A stretch of 57,801 nucleotides of DNA from Deltaproteobacteria bacterium (GTDB lineage Bacteria; Desulfobacterota; Desulfobacteria; Desulfobacterales; Desulfosarcinaceae). Location of the stretch: the NCBI GenBank assembly GCA_002747175.1, contig PDTK01000034.1, positions 1-57,801 on the forward strand. Direction: 5' to 3'. This document shows positions 15,358-24,568 of the stretch, one piece after another. How positions within the stretch are numbered: the first letter of the stretch is position 1; every line of letters begins with the position of its first letter. Under the pieces are notes generated by a model. The model made no database searches. It had not been told where the DNA came from and worked only from the letters and a program-made list of their open reading frames with translations. The position numbers and the translations under genes were made by a program.

Positions 15358-16092
15358 TTACCCAATGCCCATGGCTTCCAGTTCCGCCTCCACAATAGCG
15401 GCCCATCCGCGATTGGCTATGGGATTGGCCGGACTGGGATGGGTCAGCCGCCCTATTTTCGGACGTGCATCCTTTAGGGCCACCTTGGCCCGCTGTTCGG
15501 CAAAAGCGCCTATCCCCACCACCCATTCGGGCTCATAAACCGCAATGGATTCTCGCAGGGCCTGATCGCAGACCGCAAACAAGGACGCTTTCTCCTTTTG
15601 GCACAGTTTGTCAGGCGTACGATTTCGGCCGCTCTCTTCCATGAATACCAATGGACAATAATTCAATACGAAAAACTGCCTGAAAAAATTGTCGGGATCG
15701 CCGTACCGATCTCGCACCCATCCCCATAAACGCCGGCCGCTGACCTCGCCACGGCCACAAGCAAACCCGGTGACGGGACGTTTGGGATGAACTGCGGCCG
15801 GTTGCCCGATAGCAGCCTTGATGCCCAAGAAGTCCCTGACCATCTCCACATCGCCGAAAGGCACCCCGGTTTGTACCATACCGAAAGGACCGGGATTCAT
15901 TCCCAGCAAAACAATGTTTTTTGATGAATCGCCGAATCGAAAAAGATATTGATCGAAACCACCGCGAGCGTATTCCAGGGTATTGTAGACGTGGGTTACC
16001 GGCGGGCCGAATGTCAATCCACGGAGACTGTCCACCAATTTATTGGTAATGGCAGAAATCGCCGTACCATAGCCGAAAGGCTGTTCATGCAT
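15358..16092 (-). CDS. SMUG1-type uracil-DNA glycosylase
   Basis: 244 residues from the ATG at 16092 with AGGCAGG ten bases upstream. GMNPGPFGMVQTGVPFGD is the SMUG1 motif 1 (water-activating Asn in GMNPG), and HPSPANP near the C-terminus is motif 2 with the catalytic His; NYCPL also fits. Enzymes of this branch excise uracil and hydroxymethyluracil from single- or double-stranded DNA. SMUG1 is best known from animals but occurs in scattered bacteria. It is the last gene of a minus-strand block and starts 25 bases after the dus stop. Confidence 0.82.
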   Translation of the reverse strand: MHEQPFGYGTAISAITNKLVDSLRGLTFGPPVTHVYNTLEYARGGFDQYLFRFGDSSKNIVLLGMNPGPFGMVQTGVPFGDVEMVRDFLGIKAAIGQPAAVHPKRPVTGFACGRGEVSGRRLWGWVRDRYGDPDNFFRQFFVLNYCPLVFMEESGRNRTPDKLCQKEKASLFAVCDQALRESIAVYEPEWVVGIGAFAEQRAKVALKDARPKIGRLTHPSPANPIANRGWAAIVEAELEAMGIG

Positions 16093-16117
16093 TGATATTA
16101 CCTGCCTTGATTGAAGA

Positions 16118-17194
16118 TCATTTTTCGTCTTGTGGATACAGGCAAGTGTCCACAATCCGGCGGTAGCGCTCCAGTGATCCGGCTTTGCGCACACGTTTCA
16201 GATTCTGCGCGCCATTCGGTTGGGTGGCCGCGAAATAACGCCACAGGCCTTTCATCCGGTCCAGGACATGTCCGGGTCCGGCAAAACGCTGACAATAAGC
16301 CTTGAGCAAATCGTCATGGAAGGCCGCAAAGCGGTCGGCACGCGATGGTATACATGCGCAGCCTGTTTTTATCGATTCAGGAAGAAAGGGATCGGCCATG
16401 ACACCACGCCCCAGCATCCAGCCGCTCACCGTTGGAAACCGGGTAAAGACATCCCGAAACCCCTCCAAATCGTTGATATCACCATTATAGACCACGGGAT
16501 GGTTGATGGCCGTCAGGCACGTTTCGAATGCATCCAGATGGACCGAGCCGGTGTACATCTGAACACCGGTCCGGGGATGGACGATAACCCGCCTCAGCGG
16601 ATAGCGGTTGAAAACGGGAATCAATCGCTCCATTTCATCAATGCGGTTGCGTCCCAACCGGATTTTCAGGGACAGGCTGCCGTTGAAAGCGCCGAGAATG
16701 GCGTCCAGCAGCCGATCAATGCGGTCCGCATGGGGCAGCAGTCCGGATCCACGCTTTTTGTTGGCCACCATGGGATATGGGCATCCCAGATTCCAGTTGA
16801 CCTCCTTGTAGCCCAAATCGAAGAGGGTATTGGCCAGGCAGACGAATTCATCGGCATCGTTGCTCAGAATCTGGGGAACCACCGGTATTGCCCGGTTTTC
16901 CGTCGGATTCAGATCCCGCAGGTGGGAGGCTTTTATGCGGCGGCCTTTGGTGGATGTCACGAAGGGTGCCACGGCCTCGTCAAGCCCCTTGAAATGTCGT
17001 AGATAAACATTCCTGAAAATGACGTCGGTATAGCCGCGTAAAGGAGCGAGGATAATCGGATGCGGTTTGAATACTTCCGGCGGACCACATGTCAAATTGC
17101 ATCCCGGGCATTTGCCCGATCGCTGATCGAGCCGGCATTCGAGGGGCACAGGGTCGTGCAACGCGCCTATCTCACCGTTTTTTTTTAAAACCAA
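16118..17194 (-). CDS. tRNA-dihydrouridine synthase
   Basis: 358 residues from a TTG start, chosen because AAGGAGG lies five bases upstream and no ATG fits. LAPLRGYTDVIFRN is the FMN-binding start of Dus proteins; NWNLGCPYPMV with G-S-G-L-L carries the catalytic Cys; KIRLG and HPRTG follow; the C-terminal helical domain is present. It reduces uridines in tRNA D-loops. A non-standard ~45-residue N-terminus contains CPGCNLTC, a possible metal-binding extension. The start region has a run of nine A, prone to slippage. In an operon between NUDIX and glycosylase genes. Confidence 0.82.
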   Translation of the reverse strand: MVLKKNGEIGALHDPVPLECRLDQRSGKCPGCNLTCGPPEVFKPHPIILAPLRGYTDVIFRNVYLRHFKGLDEAVAPFVTSTKGRRIKASHLRDLNPTENRAIPVVPQILSNDADEFVCLANTLFDLGYKEVNWNLGCPYPMVANKKRGSGLLPHADRIDRLLDAILGAFNGSLSLKIRLGRNRIDEMERLIPVFNRYPLRRVIVHPRTGVQMYTGSVHLDAFETCLTAINHPVVYNGDINDLEGFRDVFTRFPTVSGWMLGRGVMADPFLPESIKTGCACIPSRADRFAAFHDDLLKAYCQRFAGPGHVLDRMKGLWRYFAATQPNGAQNLKRVRKAGSLERYRRIVDTCLYPQDEK

Positions 17195-17227
17195 ATACGC
17201 CTCCTTGCGATGGCGTCACCATCGCCG

Positions 17228-18043
17228 TCAGGCGCTGGTCGTCCCCGCCATGTAGCGGCGCTCCAACCTGCGGTAAATCACCGGCAACCCAGACAACGGC
17301 GGCGGGTCGAAATCGAAAACCGTTCTCAAAAACTGTTCCACAATCCGATAGGTCGCCCCCCATAAGAGTTCCGAGCTGTCTTGCTCATGGAAAACGAAAC
17401 CGGGCATGTCGCGATGCGCCGCTTGCGGCACGCCCGATGCTGCATCATCCATCTGAAGGCGGCAACACGTATAGTTCCCGGCAAGAAAAAGTGCCCGTAA
17501 CGGTATGCGCACCACCGCCGCGACCTCCCAATTGGGTGAAAAGTGTTGATGACGGTTGACGGACGTGACCAATGGAAAAATGGATCTTCGGAACATCACC
17601 AGGTTTTCCGGATGCAGAGGACCCAGAAAACTCACATTCAAGGGGTTGAGCCGCATCTCTTCGAATCCCTCCCGTAAGGCCGTAGCCGTCAGCAGGGCCA
17701 ATTTCGAAAAATCCAAAGGACGGTGGCGGCGCCATTCTCGCCGGTAGGGCCACTGGAACAACGGCATGGCCGGAAAGTCCAGGACACGGGCCAACAGTCT
17801 ATCCATGCGCGGCGAAACACCGCCCCCCGGACAGCAAAGATCGCCCGGCTGACGGACACGGGAAGAACGTTTGTTCAGAATGAGCCAGGGCTCCCCTTTC
17901 GAATCCATTTCCAGAAGGAACAAGACCGCAGAAATCCAGCGGATATCCCCGTTGGTATTAAAATCGAAAGATACCGGCGGCGCACGGTGAAGTCGCTGCC
18001 TGACCATCTGAATCAAGGCCTGAGATGACGGCCGCTGGAGCAT
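17228..18043 (-). CDS. NUDIX hydrolase with an interrupted Nudix box
   Basis: 271 residues. The Nudix box is split: PGGGVSPRMD is followed about 40 residues later by TALREGFEEMRL, which supplies the R-E-x-x-E-E catalytic core. Upstream, LILNKRSSRVRQPGDLCCPGG resembles CoA/ADP-ribose pyrophosphatase (NUDT7/8, YeaB) proteins, where UPB-like elements surround the box. The large insertion is rich in aromatic and basic residues and makes the substrate uncertain. Spaced 26 bases from the gene upstream, in the same operon. Confidence 0.7.
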   Translation of the reverse strand: MLQRPSSQALIQMVRQRLHRAPPVSFDFNTNGDIRWISAVLFLLEMDSKGEPWLILNKRSSRVRQPGDLCCPGGGVSPRMDRLLARVLDFPAMPLFQWPYRREWRRHRPLDFSKLALLTATALREGFEEMRLNPLNVSFLGPLHPENLVMFRRSIFPLVTSVNRHQHFSPNWEVAAVVRIPLRALFLAGNYTCCRLQMDDAASGVPQAAHRDMPGFVFHEQDSSELLWGATYRIVEQFLRTVFDFDPPPLSGLPVIYRRLERRYMAGTTSA

Positions 18044-18069
18044 GTTGTTCGTATCCTTTTAAGTTTACA

Positions 18070-18885
18070 TTACTTTATGATTCGAATGCGGCAGGATTGC
18101 CTCAACCGCTCCCATAAGGCACGAATGATAACGGCGGCAGCGTCGCCGGGCAATAAATGAGGTTGTCCGGACCACTTTCGGCATTCGCGCAACAGATCCG
18201 TGTTGGTGGTGAAAAGATCAAAATGGCGATTGATATAGCCCCCCAAACTAAAATGCAAGGAAACCAGTGCATCGGCCTCCATGTTGGCGATGGTGGTCCG
18301 GTCTTTCAAAGAGAGTTCCGCTTCCAGGTGATCGATTGCATTCGGCAATGTCGTGGGTACCGTCGCAGAGCGTGTCAGGTACGCCTCGTCGCCCCCAGAG
18401 GGCAAGGAAGCCCCGAGACCATTTCCTATCGAAAAAAGAAAAAAGGTCACCTCCAGGATATCGCATACGGCCCTGAACACGGATGCGCTGCGATCCGGAT
18501 CATCATCGCCATCCACATACGGTTTCTGAACATGGTGGCTGACGATCCATGCCGCAATTTTCCGGGAGGCCGAAAAGCCGCTGTCTTGTTCCAGATCCAG
18601 AATCATCGATGGGCGCCCGTGACGCCCGGCGATACGTTTGACGGTTTCACAGCGCAGACAGGTTCGTCCGCCAAAGACGAAAAACAGGCATCCGTCCGCG
18701 GCCTCTACGGCGCGTTCGATCGGAGATCCAGCCTGCACATCTGTCACGATTTCAAGGCTAAAACGCTCGTCGGCCGTCTGTCCGGCAGCAATCCAACCGG
18801 TGTAATCAAGGCCCAGTTTGACGGCCACGTCCAGCGCTGCGGCACCGGCACCGGGAGTTCCGTTGGAAATAAAGGCATCAATCAT
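18070..18885 (-). CDS. Molybdenum-carrier-like Rossmann domain plus DUF6794-like domain
   Basis: 271 residues from the ATG at 18885 with AAGGAGG nine bases upstream. The start also overlaps the stop of the transglycosylase gene by eight bases (ATGATTGA), implying coupling. The N-terminal ~145 residues (SNGTPGAGAAALDVAVKLGL, then GWIAAGQTADERF) resemble the 'putative molybdenum carrier' nucleotide-binding fold, but the usual SGGQTGxDR is degraded to SNGTPGAG. The C-terminal ~85 residues (LPNAIDHLEAELSLKDRTT, then SLHFSLGGYINRHF) resemble DUF6794. Function unknown. Confidence 0.6.
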   Translation of the reverse strand: MIDAFISNGTPGAGAAALDVAVKLGLDYTGWIAAGQTADERFSLEIVTDVQAGSPIERAVEAADGCLFFVFGGRTCLRCETVKRIAGRHGRPSMILDLEQDSGFSASRKIAAWIVSHHVQKPYVDGDDDPDRSASVFRAVCDILEVTFFLFSIGNGLGASLPSGGDEAYLTRSATVPTTLPNAIDHLEAELSLKDRTTIANMEADALVSLHFSLGGYINRHFDLFTTNTDLLRECRKWSGQPHLLPGDAAAVIIRALWERLRQSCRIRIIK

Positions 18886-19999
18886 CGGCCTGACCCTCCT
18901 TGGCCGGGGCAATGACCAACCGCTGTCCGGGATGGATGACGGTACGGGTGTTCATGCGATTCCAAATGAGCAGCGCCGCCAAGGGAACCTCGAACCGCTT
19001 GGCGATGCCGGACAAACTGTCTCCGGATTTGACGACGTATGTCCGTCGGGGATGATTTTTTTTATCAACTTTTATGTAATTCGCCAGCCGTTCCTGAAAT
19101 CCCTCCCGGCCCCCGGTTGGAATGGCCAGTTGCCGTGTCCCGGAAGTTAAATAGTATCCCCTCACCTCGGGATTAAAATCCTTGATCGTTTTGAAATCCG
19201 TTTTTGCCGCCCTGGCGATCAGGTGGATGGGGAGATCTTCAACGGCGGTGATCCTGACGGACGCGGTCACATGGGGGCTGTAAAAATCGTCAGCTTCCAG
19301 ATGAAACCCGTATGCCTGGGGCGTTTTGAAGATTTTTTGTATCGCCAGTATCCTGAAAATGAAACGCTGGGTTTCCAGTGACAGATATAATCGGTAATAG
19401 TCACGGTTCCCCTGTTCCAGAATTTGTGCTTCAAGCCCCTCTTCTCCCATATTGTATGCCGCCAGCGAAAGCGACCAGGAATCGAACCGTGCATGCAGGT
19501 CGACAAGATAGGCAAGCGCCGCCTCGGTACTCAAATACGGATTGCGTCGTTCGTCTATATCTTTGTTCACGGTCAGCCCATATTTTCTGGCTGTCTGAGG
19601 CATCAACTGCCACACCCCCATGGCCCCTTTACGCGAACCGGCATGCACCCGGAGGGCACTTTCGGCAATGGCCAGGTATTTGATATCCTCCGGCAGCCCA
19701 TGGCGGATCAAGGCGGATTCGATGAAAGGGAAATAGCGGGCACTCCGCTTCAGCCAGAGAATGACCTGGGAGCGATCACCCAGCAAAAGGAGCATCTCTT
19801 TTTCGAATCGCTCCACAACCTCTTTGGACTGAATGGGAACCGGCTCACCGCACAATGTGGTGGATGCGTCCATGACAAGTGCATCTAACAGCCGGGCGTC
19901 CATATCCTGGGCCGCACCGATGCCGGATACCGGCAACACAATCATCAAAAAGCACAGGCAAGCGATTGCCAATGACCGCCGTGGTCCTGTTTTTTTCAT
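18878..19999 (-). CDS. MltD-like membrane-bound lytic transglycosylase with LysM
   Basis: 373 residues. N-terminal signal peptide (LAIACLCFLMIVLPVSGIGA). An SLT domain of about 85-215 contains IAESALR with catalytic Glu113, GAMGVWQLMPQTARKYGL and AAYNMGEEG. A middle beta region follows, then a C-terminal LysM (YVVKSGDSLSGIAKRFEV, about 320-364). It cleaves the MurNAc-GlcNAc bond of peptidoglycan with 1,6-anhydro product in the periplasm. First gene of the five-gene minus-strand block. There is no lipobox Cys as in E. coli MltD, so it is probably soluble or peptidoglycan-bound. Confidence 0.85.
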   Translation of the reverse strand: MKKTGPRRSLAIACLCFLMIVLPVSGIGAAQDMDARLLDALVMDASTTLCGEPVPIQSKEVVERFEKEMLLLLGDRSQVILWLKRSARYFPFIESALIRHGLPEDIKYLAIAESALRVHAGSRKGAMGVWQLMPQTARKYGLTVNKDIDERRNPYLSTEAALAYLVDLHARFDSWSLSLAAYNMGEEGLEAQILEQGNRDYYRLYLSLETQRFIFRILAIQKIFKTPQAYGFHLEADDFYSPHVTASVRITAVEDLPIHLIARAAKTDFKTIKDFNPEVRGYYLTSGTRQLAIPTGGREGFQERLANYIKVDKKNHPRRTYVVKSGDSLSGIAKRFEVPLAALLIWNRMNTRTVIHPGQRLVIAPAKEGQADD

Positions 20000-20040
20000 G
20001 CTGTCGGTCCTCTATCCATGTTGTTGTGATTTGTCGCCAG

Positions 20041-20286
20041 ATGAGGCAAAACGGCCATCGCCTGTCCGACCCATTGGATGCACGGGAGCGAAAAATCCTG
20101 GCCAGCATCCTGAAATCGTCACGCAGCATCTGTCAGGCGGTTGCGTGCCTAGGCATTTCCCACCACGTTGCGCAACAAAAAACGCAGACACGGCCTGACC
20201 CATATCCATTGAACCCATCGTCAACTCAGATTCAACCAGTCACAGATCAGTGCTTTGATATCCGCGTGAGTCAGTTTCTCCCCTGA
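20041..20286 (+). pseudogene. Possible remnant of a Fis/TyrR-type helix-turn-helix domain
   Basis: The plus-strand frame includes ARERKILASILKSSRSICQA followed by VACLGISHHVAQQK. This fits the Fis/TyrR-type C-terminal helix-turn-helix of enhancer-binding proteins (E-x-x-I-L-x-x-L, R-S-I-x-x-A, L-G-I-S-H, K). No ribosome site or regulatory domain precedes it, and the frame runs into the end of the opposite-strand gene at 20221. It is either a decayed regulator end or a chance match. Confidence 0.25.
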
Positions 20287-20646
20287 AACCGATACCAGGC
20301 CCAGGCGCAAAGAGATGCGTTCGTCGTCTCCCCAGGGCCACCAGGCGGCATACAACACCACCCCGTTGACCGGGTCCATGGTAAACAACTTTTGCCCGGG
20401 TACGATCCCGAGCCCAGCCTGAAAAAAATCACGAATCGGTGTGTCCGCATCATTGATCGTGGTAAAATCCCACTTATGTGTGAATTCGAGGGTAACGGGC
20501 AACTCGACCAGAATTTCATCTTGCCGGTCGATCACCGTTAATGCGAGGTTGAACTCTCTGTCCCATTTCCACGGGCAGGATGCAGGAATATTGAGACTGA
20601 TGCGCTGGCAGATGGTTCGCAGAGCATCCAAATCGTTACGTGACAT
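20221..20646 (-). CDS. Conserved-looking cytoplasmic protein of unknown function
   Basis: 141 residues from the ATG at 20646, with AAAAGGA six bases upstream; longer starts would add an unlikely N-terminus. Mixed alpha/beta composition, tryptophan-rich (WKWDREF, AAWWPWGDD), no signal or membrane segment. The pattern of an acidic N-terminal helix, central beta-strands and a closing helix (ALICDWLNLS) suggests a small folded domain. Not recognised. It stands alone between the transglycosylase and YbaK genes. Confidence 0.6.
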   Translation of the reverse strand: MSRNDLDALRTICQRISLNIPASCPWKWDREFNLALTVIDRQDEILVELPVTLEFTHKWDFTTINDADTPIRDFFQAGLGIVPGQKLFTMDPVNGVVLYAAWWPWGDDERISLRLGLVSVSGEKLTHADIKALICDWLNLS

Positions 20647-20827
20647 GGAAATCCTTTTCATTTCAACGTTCGGCCGCCGAATGCCCGGCCCACATCGGGC
20701 CAGGTCGACAGGATTCGGGTCGATAGACTCATAAAAACAGCAATTCGGACGGGCATGTCGCGCGTCACTATAATGCAAGGCCCTTGTATCTGACAAGAGA
20801 CGGGACCGGAATCACTATGAAATAAGA

Positions 20828-21310
20828 TCACACGGCCGCATTCACGGCAACTGCCGACAGGGTGTTCACGATGGCGCGGGGATTGATCTCGACCAGAAAA
20901 CCGCGCTTTCCACCGTTGATCAGAACGTGCTCCAAAGACAGAATTGATTCCTGTACAAAAACCGGCAACTGGCGGCGGGTTCCAAAAGGACTGATCCCAC
21001 CGACCAGATATCCGGTCACGGCCGTGGCCCGATCCGCGGAAACCGGTTGCAGCCGTTTTGCCCCCACAAAACGGGCCAAAGAACGCGTGGAAACCTGGCG
21101 GTCACCATGCATCAGCATCAACAGGGCCTGATGTTCATGGGTTTCCAAAACCAGGGTTTTGATCACACAATGTTCAAAAAAACCACATGCTTCAGCAGCC
21201 TGACACGTGCCGCCGTGCTGTGCATACGTGTACACGAAGGGTTTGAATGCAATCTTTCTGGACCGCAAAAAACGCACGGCGGGCGTGATCGGGTATCGGT
21301 TTTTGGGCAT
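20828..21310 (-). CDS. ybaK: Cys-tRNA(Pro)/prolyl-tRNA editing deacylase, YbaK type
   Basis: 160 residues from the ATG at 21310 with GGAG five bases upstream. Start ITPAVRFLRSRKIAFKPF, middle VIKTLVLETHEHQALLMLMH with the substrate Lys, then YLVGGISPFGTRRQLPVF match the YbaK/EbsC family. The enzyme hydrolyses Cys-tRNA(Pro) made by mischarging ProRS. The expected length is about 155-160. Monocistronic. Confidence 0.88.
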   Translation of the reverse strand: MPKNRYPITPAVRFLRSRKIAFKPFVYTYAQHGGTCQAAEACGFFEHCVIKTLVLETHEHQALLMLMHGDRQVSTRSLARFVGAKRLQPVSADRATAVTGYLVGGISPFGTRRQLPVFVQESILSLEHVLINGGKRGFLVEINPRAIVNTLSAVAVNAAV

Positions 21311-21457
21311 CGTATCTCCATTTGCATAGCCGGGAAACCTTATATAAATAGTCACTGTCAGTCAAAAACCGGTTGACATGCATGCACGCTTGTATCAATT
21401 TATTAAACCTTTATCAAAAAAGGTTCGCCCCTCGTGCGGCACAATAGCCGCTATGTA

Positions 21458-21600
21458 GCGTCTGTCCAGAAACAGGCAAATTGGGTCGAGATCAAGGCTT
21501 TCGAACATTTTTACCGCAGGCATATGGTCGATATTTTCGAGGATAAAAGTGTTCGTATAACGCAGATATCGGACAAATTGGCCATTTCCGGATGGGCATG
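21458..21600 (+). repeat. MITE, ~143 bp, full copy flanked by TA
   Basis: Left end GCGTCTGTCCAGAAACAGGC, right end TTTCCGGATGGGCATG. TA flanks both sides (21456-21457, 21601-21602). Highly similar to 10434-10574 and 56901-57042. It lies about 70 bases before the TRAP transporter operon, so its ends may affect transcription there. Confidence 0.8.
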
Positions 21601-21667
21601 TAACGATATATATCGGCCAATACAAGGACCTTCTTTACCTCATTTTAATGGGAGCCACGGAGAACAG

Positions 21668-22687
21668 ATGAAACCCATCCGCCTGATAATTCCCTGTCTT
21701 GTTGTCGCTATAATGACTGCAACCGCCATGACTTCCGTGGCCGATGCGGCCAAATCGACGCATCTGACCTACAGCATTTTCTTTCCTGCGGCCCATGGAC
21801 AATGTCTGGCGGGTATGGAATGGGCCAAGGAGATTGAACGCCTTTCCGACGGGAAGATAAAAATCACCGTTTTTCCGGGGGGGACGCTGACCCGGGCCAA
21901 CCAGTGCTATGACGGCGTGGTAAAAGGGATTTCCGATATCGGCATGTCCTGCTTCGCCTATACCCGGGGACGCTTTCCAAGCATGGAGGCCCTGGATCTT
22001 CCGTTGGGCTACCCCAGCGGTCTCGCCGCAACACGCGTGGCCAATGCCTTTTACGAAAAGTTTAGGCCCGAGGAGTTAAACGATGTCAAAGTGCTCTATT
22101 TGCATGCCCATGGTCCGGGTCTGCTGCACACCCGCAAACCGGTAAACAACCTGGCCGATCTTCAGCATTTGAAAATTCGCTCCACCGGCCTGAGTGCCAA
22201 AGTCGTCGAGGCACTGGGAGGCGTCCCGGTCGCCATGCCCCAGGGAGACACATACGAATCCTTGCAAAAGGGTGTCGTGGAGGGGACTTTCGGCCCCATC
22301 GAAGTGCTCAAGGGATGGCGCCAGGGAGAGGTTGTCAAATATACCACGGACTGCAACAGCGTTGGTTATACAACGGCCATGTTTGTGGTCATGAACAAAG
22401 CCAAATGGAACGCCTTGCCGCCCGACGTCAAGACTCTGTTCGAAACGACCAGCCGCAAGTGGATCGATGTTCACGGCCAGCGCTGGGATCAGGGTGACGA
22501 CGAAGGACGCAACTATGCCACCAGCCTGGGCAATGACATTCTTTCCCTGAGCGAAGACGAAAGCAGTCGATGGAAGGCCCATGTCCGCCCCATCATTGAT
22601 GCATATATCGATGGTGCCTCCGCCAAAAAACTGGATGGCAAAGGCTATGTGGACATGCTCGTCGGCGCCATTGACGATCAACGATAA
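21668..22687 (+). CDS. dctP: TRAP transporter solute-binding protein (DctP family)
   Basis: 339 residues from the ATG at 21668 (GGAGAAC upstream); the upstream extension crosses the MITE and is rejected. A signal peptide ends about residue 27 (TSVADAA). The mature body has DctP hallmarks: a start [33 protein letters not shown], and LKIRSTG with the conserved carboxylate-binding Arg. It binds an organic acid in the periplasm and delivers it to DctQM; the ligand cannot be inferred. First gene of a three-gene operon. Confidence 0.88.
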   Translation: MKPIRLIIPCLVVAIMTATAMTSVADAAKSTHLTYSIFFPAAHGQCLAGMEWAKEIERLSDGKIKITVFPGGTLTRANQCYDGVVKGISDIGMSCFAYTRGRFPSMEALDLPLGYPSGLAATRVANAFYEKFRPEELNDVKVLYLHAHGPGLLHTRKPVNNLADLQHLKIRSTGLSAKVVEALGGVPVAMPQGDTYESLQKGVVEGTFGPIEVLKGWRQGEVVKYTTDCNSVGYTTAMFVVMNKAKWNALPPDVKTLFETTSRKWIDVHGQRWDQGDDEGRNYATSLGNDILSLSEDESSRWKAHVRPIIDAYIDGASAKKLDGKGYVDMLVGAIDDQR

Positions 22688-22700
22688 ACGGTGACGCCTC

Positions 22701-23192
22701 ATGAACAGGATCGATCATTACGTGGGGCGCCTGGCCTCGTGGTTCAACGGCATTGCCGCCGCCGCCGTGGTGGGAATGATGACGTTGACCTGCATCGACG
22801 TGCTTTTGCGTTTTTTTCGTCATCCCATCCCCGGAACATATGAAATCGTGGGAATGCTCAGTGCCATATTCGTCTCTTTCTCCCTGGCACGTACTTCCGT
22901 GGACCGAGGTCACATCGCCGTGGATTTCCTTGTCCAGCGGCTGCCCCGGCGGATGCAGCATGGCATTGAGGCCACCAACGCATGTATCTGCGCCCTGTTG
23001 TTCACCGTGGTATGCCGTCAATGCGTGTCCTATGCCCGGGATCTGAAACACAGCGGGGAAGTCTCCATGACGCTGCAGGTTCCGATTTATCCCTTCGTTT
23101 TCGGAATCGCCATTGGTTGCGCCATGCTCAGCCTGGTGCTATACGCCCGTTTTGCGGCCTGCACACTGAAAACACTCAGGCCGGCGAATTGA
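22701..23192 (+). CDS. dctQ: TRAP transporter small membrane subunit (DctQ family)
   Basis: 163 residues with four predicted membrane helices. Conserved features: VVGMMTLTCIDVLLRFFRHP in helix 1, GTYEIVGMLSAIFV in helix 2, R-G-H-I-x-V-D, and a C-terminal helix. It begins 13 bases after dctP. DctQ is the small accessory subunit of the sodium-coupled transporter. Confidence 0.88.
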   Translation: MNRIDHYVGRLASWFNGIAAAAVVGMMTLTCIDVLLRFFRHPIPGTYEIVGMLSAIFVSFSLARTSVDRGHIAVDFLVQRLPRRMQHGIEATNACICALLFTVVCRQCVSYARDLKHSGEVSMTLQVPIYPFVFGIAIGCAMLSLVLYARFAACTLKTLRPAN

Positions 23193-23266
23193 GAACGCCA
23201 TGGCGAAAAATCGTTTCGTGTCATTTAATCCATCCCCATTCCAGATGACTGATTGAGGTAACATCC

Positions 23267-24568
23267 ATGAGCCCAACCATGGCCGGCGTCGTCGGCCTTC
23301 TTTTGTTATTTGTTTTGATTTTCACCAAAATGCCGGTGGGTTTCCTGATGGCCCTGTTGGGTATTGGCGGGTTCGCCTACATTGTAACCATGGATGCCGC
23401 CCTGCACCTTGTGGCCAAGGATCTGTTCGATGTGTTCGGCTCCTACAACCTGACCGTCATTCCCCTCTTTATCCTCATGGGCCAAATCGCTTACCACTCT
23501 GGCATCAGCAGTCGCCTTTTCAAAGCGGCCTATGCCTTCATCGGTCATTGGCCCGGCGGCATGGCTGTTGCCACCCTGGGGGCTTGCACTGGCTTTTCCG
23601 CCATCTGTGGCTCCACCAATGCCACAGCAGCCACCATGGCTGCGGTCACCTTGCCGGAAATGAAAAAATACCGTTATCAGGACAGCCTGGCGACCGGTGT
23701 GGTGGCGGCCGGCGGCAGCCTTGGGATTCTGATCCCGCCGAGTGTCATCTTCATCATTTACGGTATCATGACCGAGCAATCCATCGGCAAGCTGTTTATG
23801 GCCGGCATCGTTCCGGGTATTCTGCTGACCGTATTGTTCATCCTGACCGTAATGATATGGGCCACCATAAAACCGGAACTGGCACCGCGCGGACCCAAAA
23901 CCACCACCAGGGAAAAACTGGAAGCTCTTTACGGACTGGCCGAAACGCTGATTCTGTTTGCCATGGTCATGGGCGGGCTCTTTTTCGGCATTTTCACACC
24001 CACCGAGGCCGGTGCTATCGGCGCCATGGGAACACTGATCATCGCCGTGTTACGTCGAACCATCGGCATAAAAGGGCTGGTACAGGCCCTGTTCGAAACC
24101 ACTCGGATTTCATGCATGGTTCTGGTCGTTGTGGCCGGTGCAACCATTTTCGGCCATTTTCTGGCAATCACCCGTATTCCTTTCGAAGTGGCCAGTTGGG
24201 TCACCGGTTTCAACCTGCCGCCCTATTTGATCATGACCCTGATTATCGGTGTCTATCTGATCGGCGGATGCTTCATCGACGCACTGGCATTCATCATGCT
24301 GACCGTTCCCATTTTCTATCCGGTCATCATCTCCATGGGATACGATTCCATGTGGTTCGGCGTCATCATCGTCCTGGTTACCCAAATCGGCGTGATTACC
24401 CCCCCTGTGGGCGTCAATGTATACGTTGTCAGCGGTGTCGCCCGAGATGTCCCGTTAGAAATCATCTTCAAAGGGGTTGTCCCGCTGCTGATCGCGCTGA
24501 TCATCGGGGTGCTGCTTTTGTTACCGTTTCCGCAGATCGCATTGTTCCTGCCAGGATTGATGAGCTGA
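23267..24568 (+). CDS. dctM: TRAP transporter large permease subunit (DctM family)
   Basis: 433 residues with about 12 hydrophobic helices. Family motifs: FTKMPVGFLMALLG, NLTVIPLFILMGQIAYHSGI, ICGSTNATAATM, GSLGILIPPSVIFIIYG, FTPTEAGAIGA and ITPPVGVNVYVVSG. It forms the sodium/solute translocation path. Follows dctQ by 74 bases, a longer gap than usual but on the same strand with no terminator visible. Complete transporter; no regulator adjacent. Confidence 0.9.
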   Translation: MSPTMAGVVGLLLLFVLIFTKMPVGFLMALLGIGGFAYIVTMDAALHLVAKDLFDVFGSYNLTVIPLFILMGQIAYHSGISSRLFKAAYAFIGHWPGGMAVATLGACTGFSAICGSTNATAATMAAVTLPEMKKYRYQDSLATGVVAAGGSLGILIPPSVIFIIYGIMTEQSIGKLFMAGIVPGILLTVLFILTVMIWATIKPELAPRGPKTTTREKLEALYGLAETLILFAMVMGGLFFGIFTPTEAGAIGAMGTLIIAVLRRTIGIKGLVQALFETTRISCMVLVVVAGATIFGHFLAITRIPFEVASWVTGFNLPPYLIMTLIIGVYLIGGCFIDALAFIMLTVPIFYPVIISMGYDSMWFGVIIVLVTQIGVITPPVGVNVYVVSGVARDVPLEIIFKGVVPLLIALIIGVLLLLPFPQIALFLPGLMS

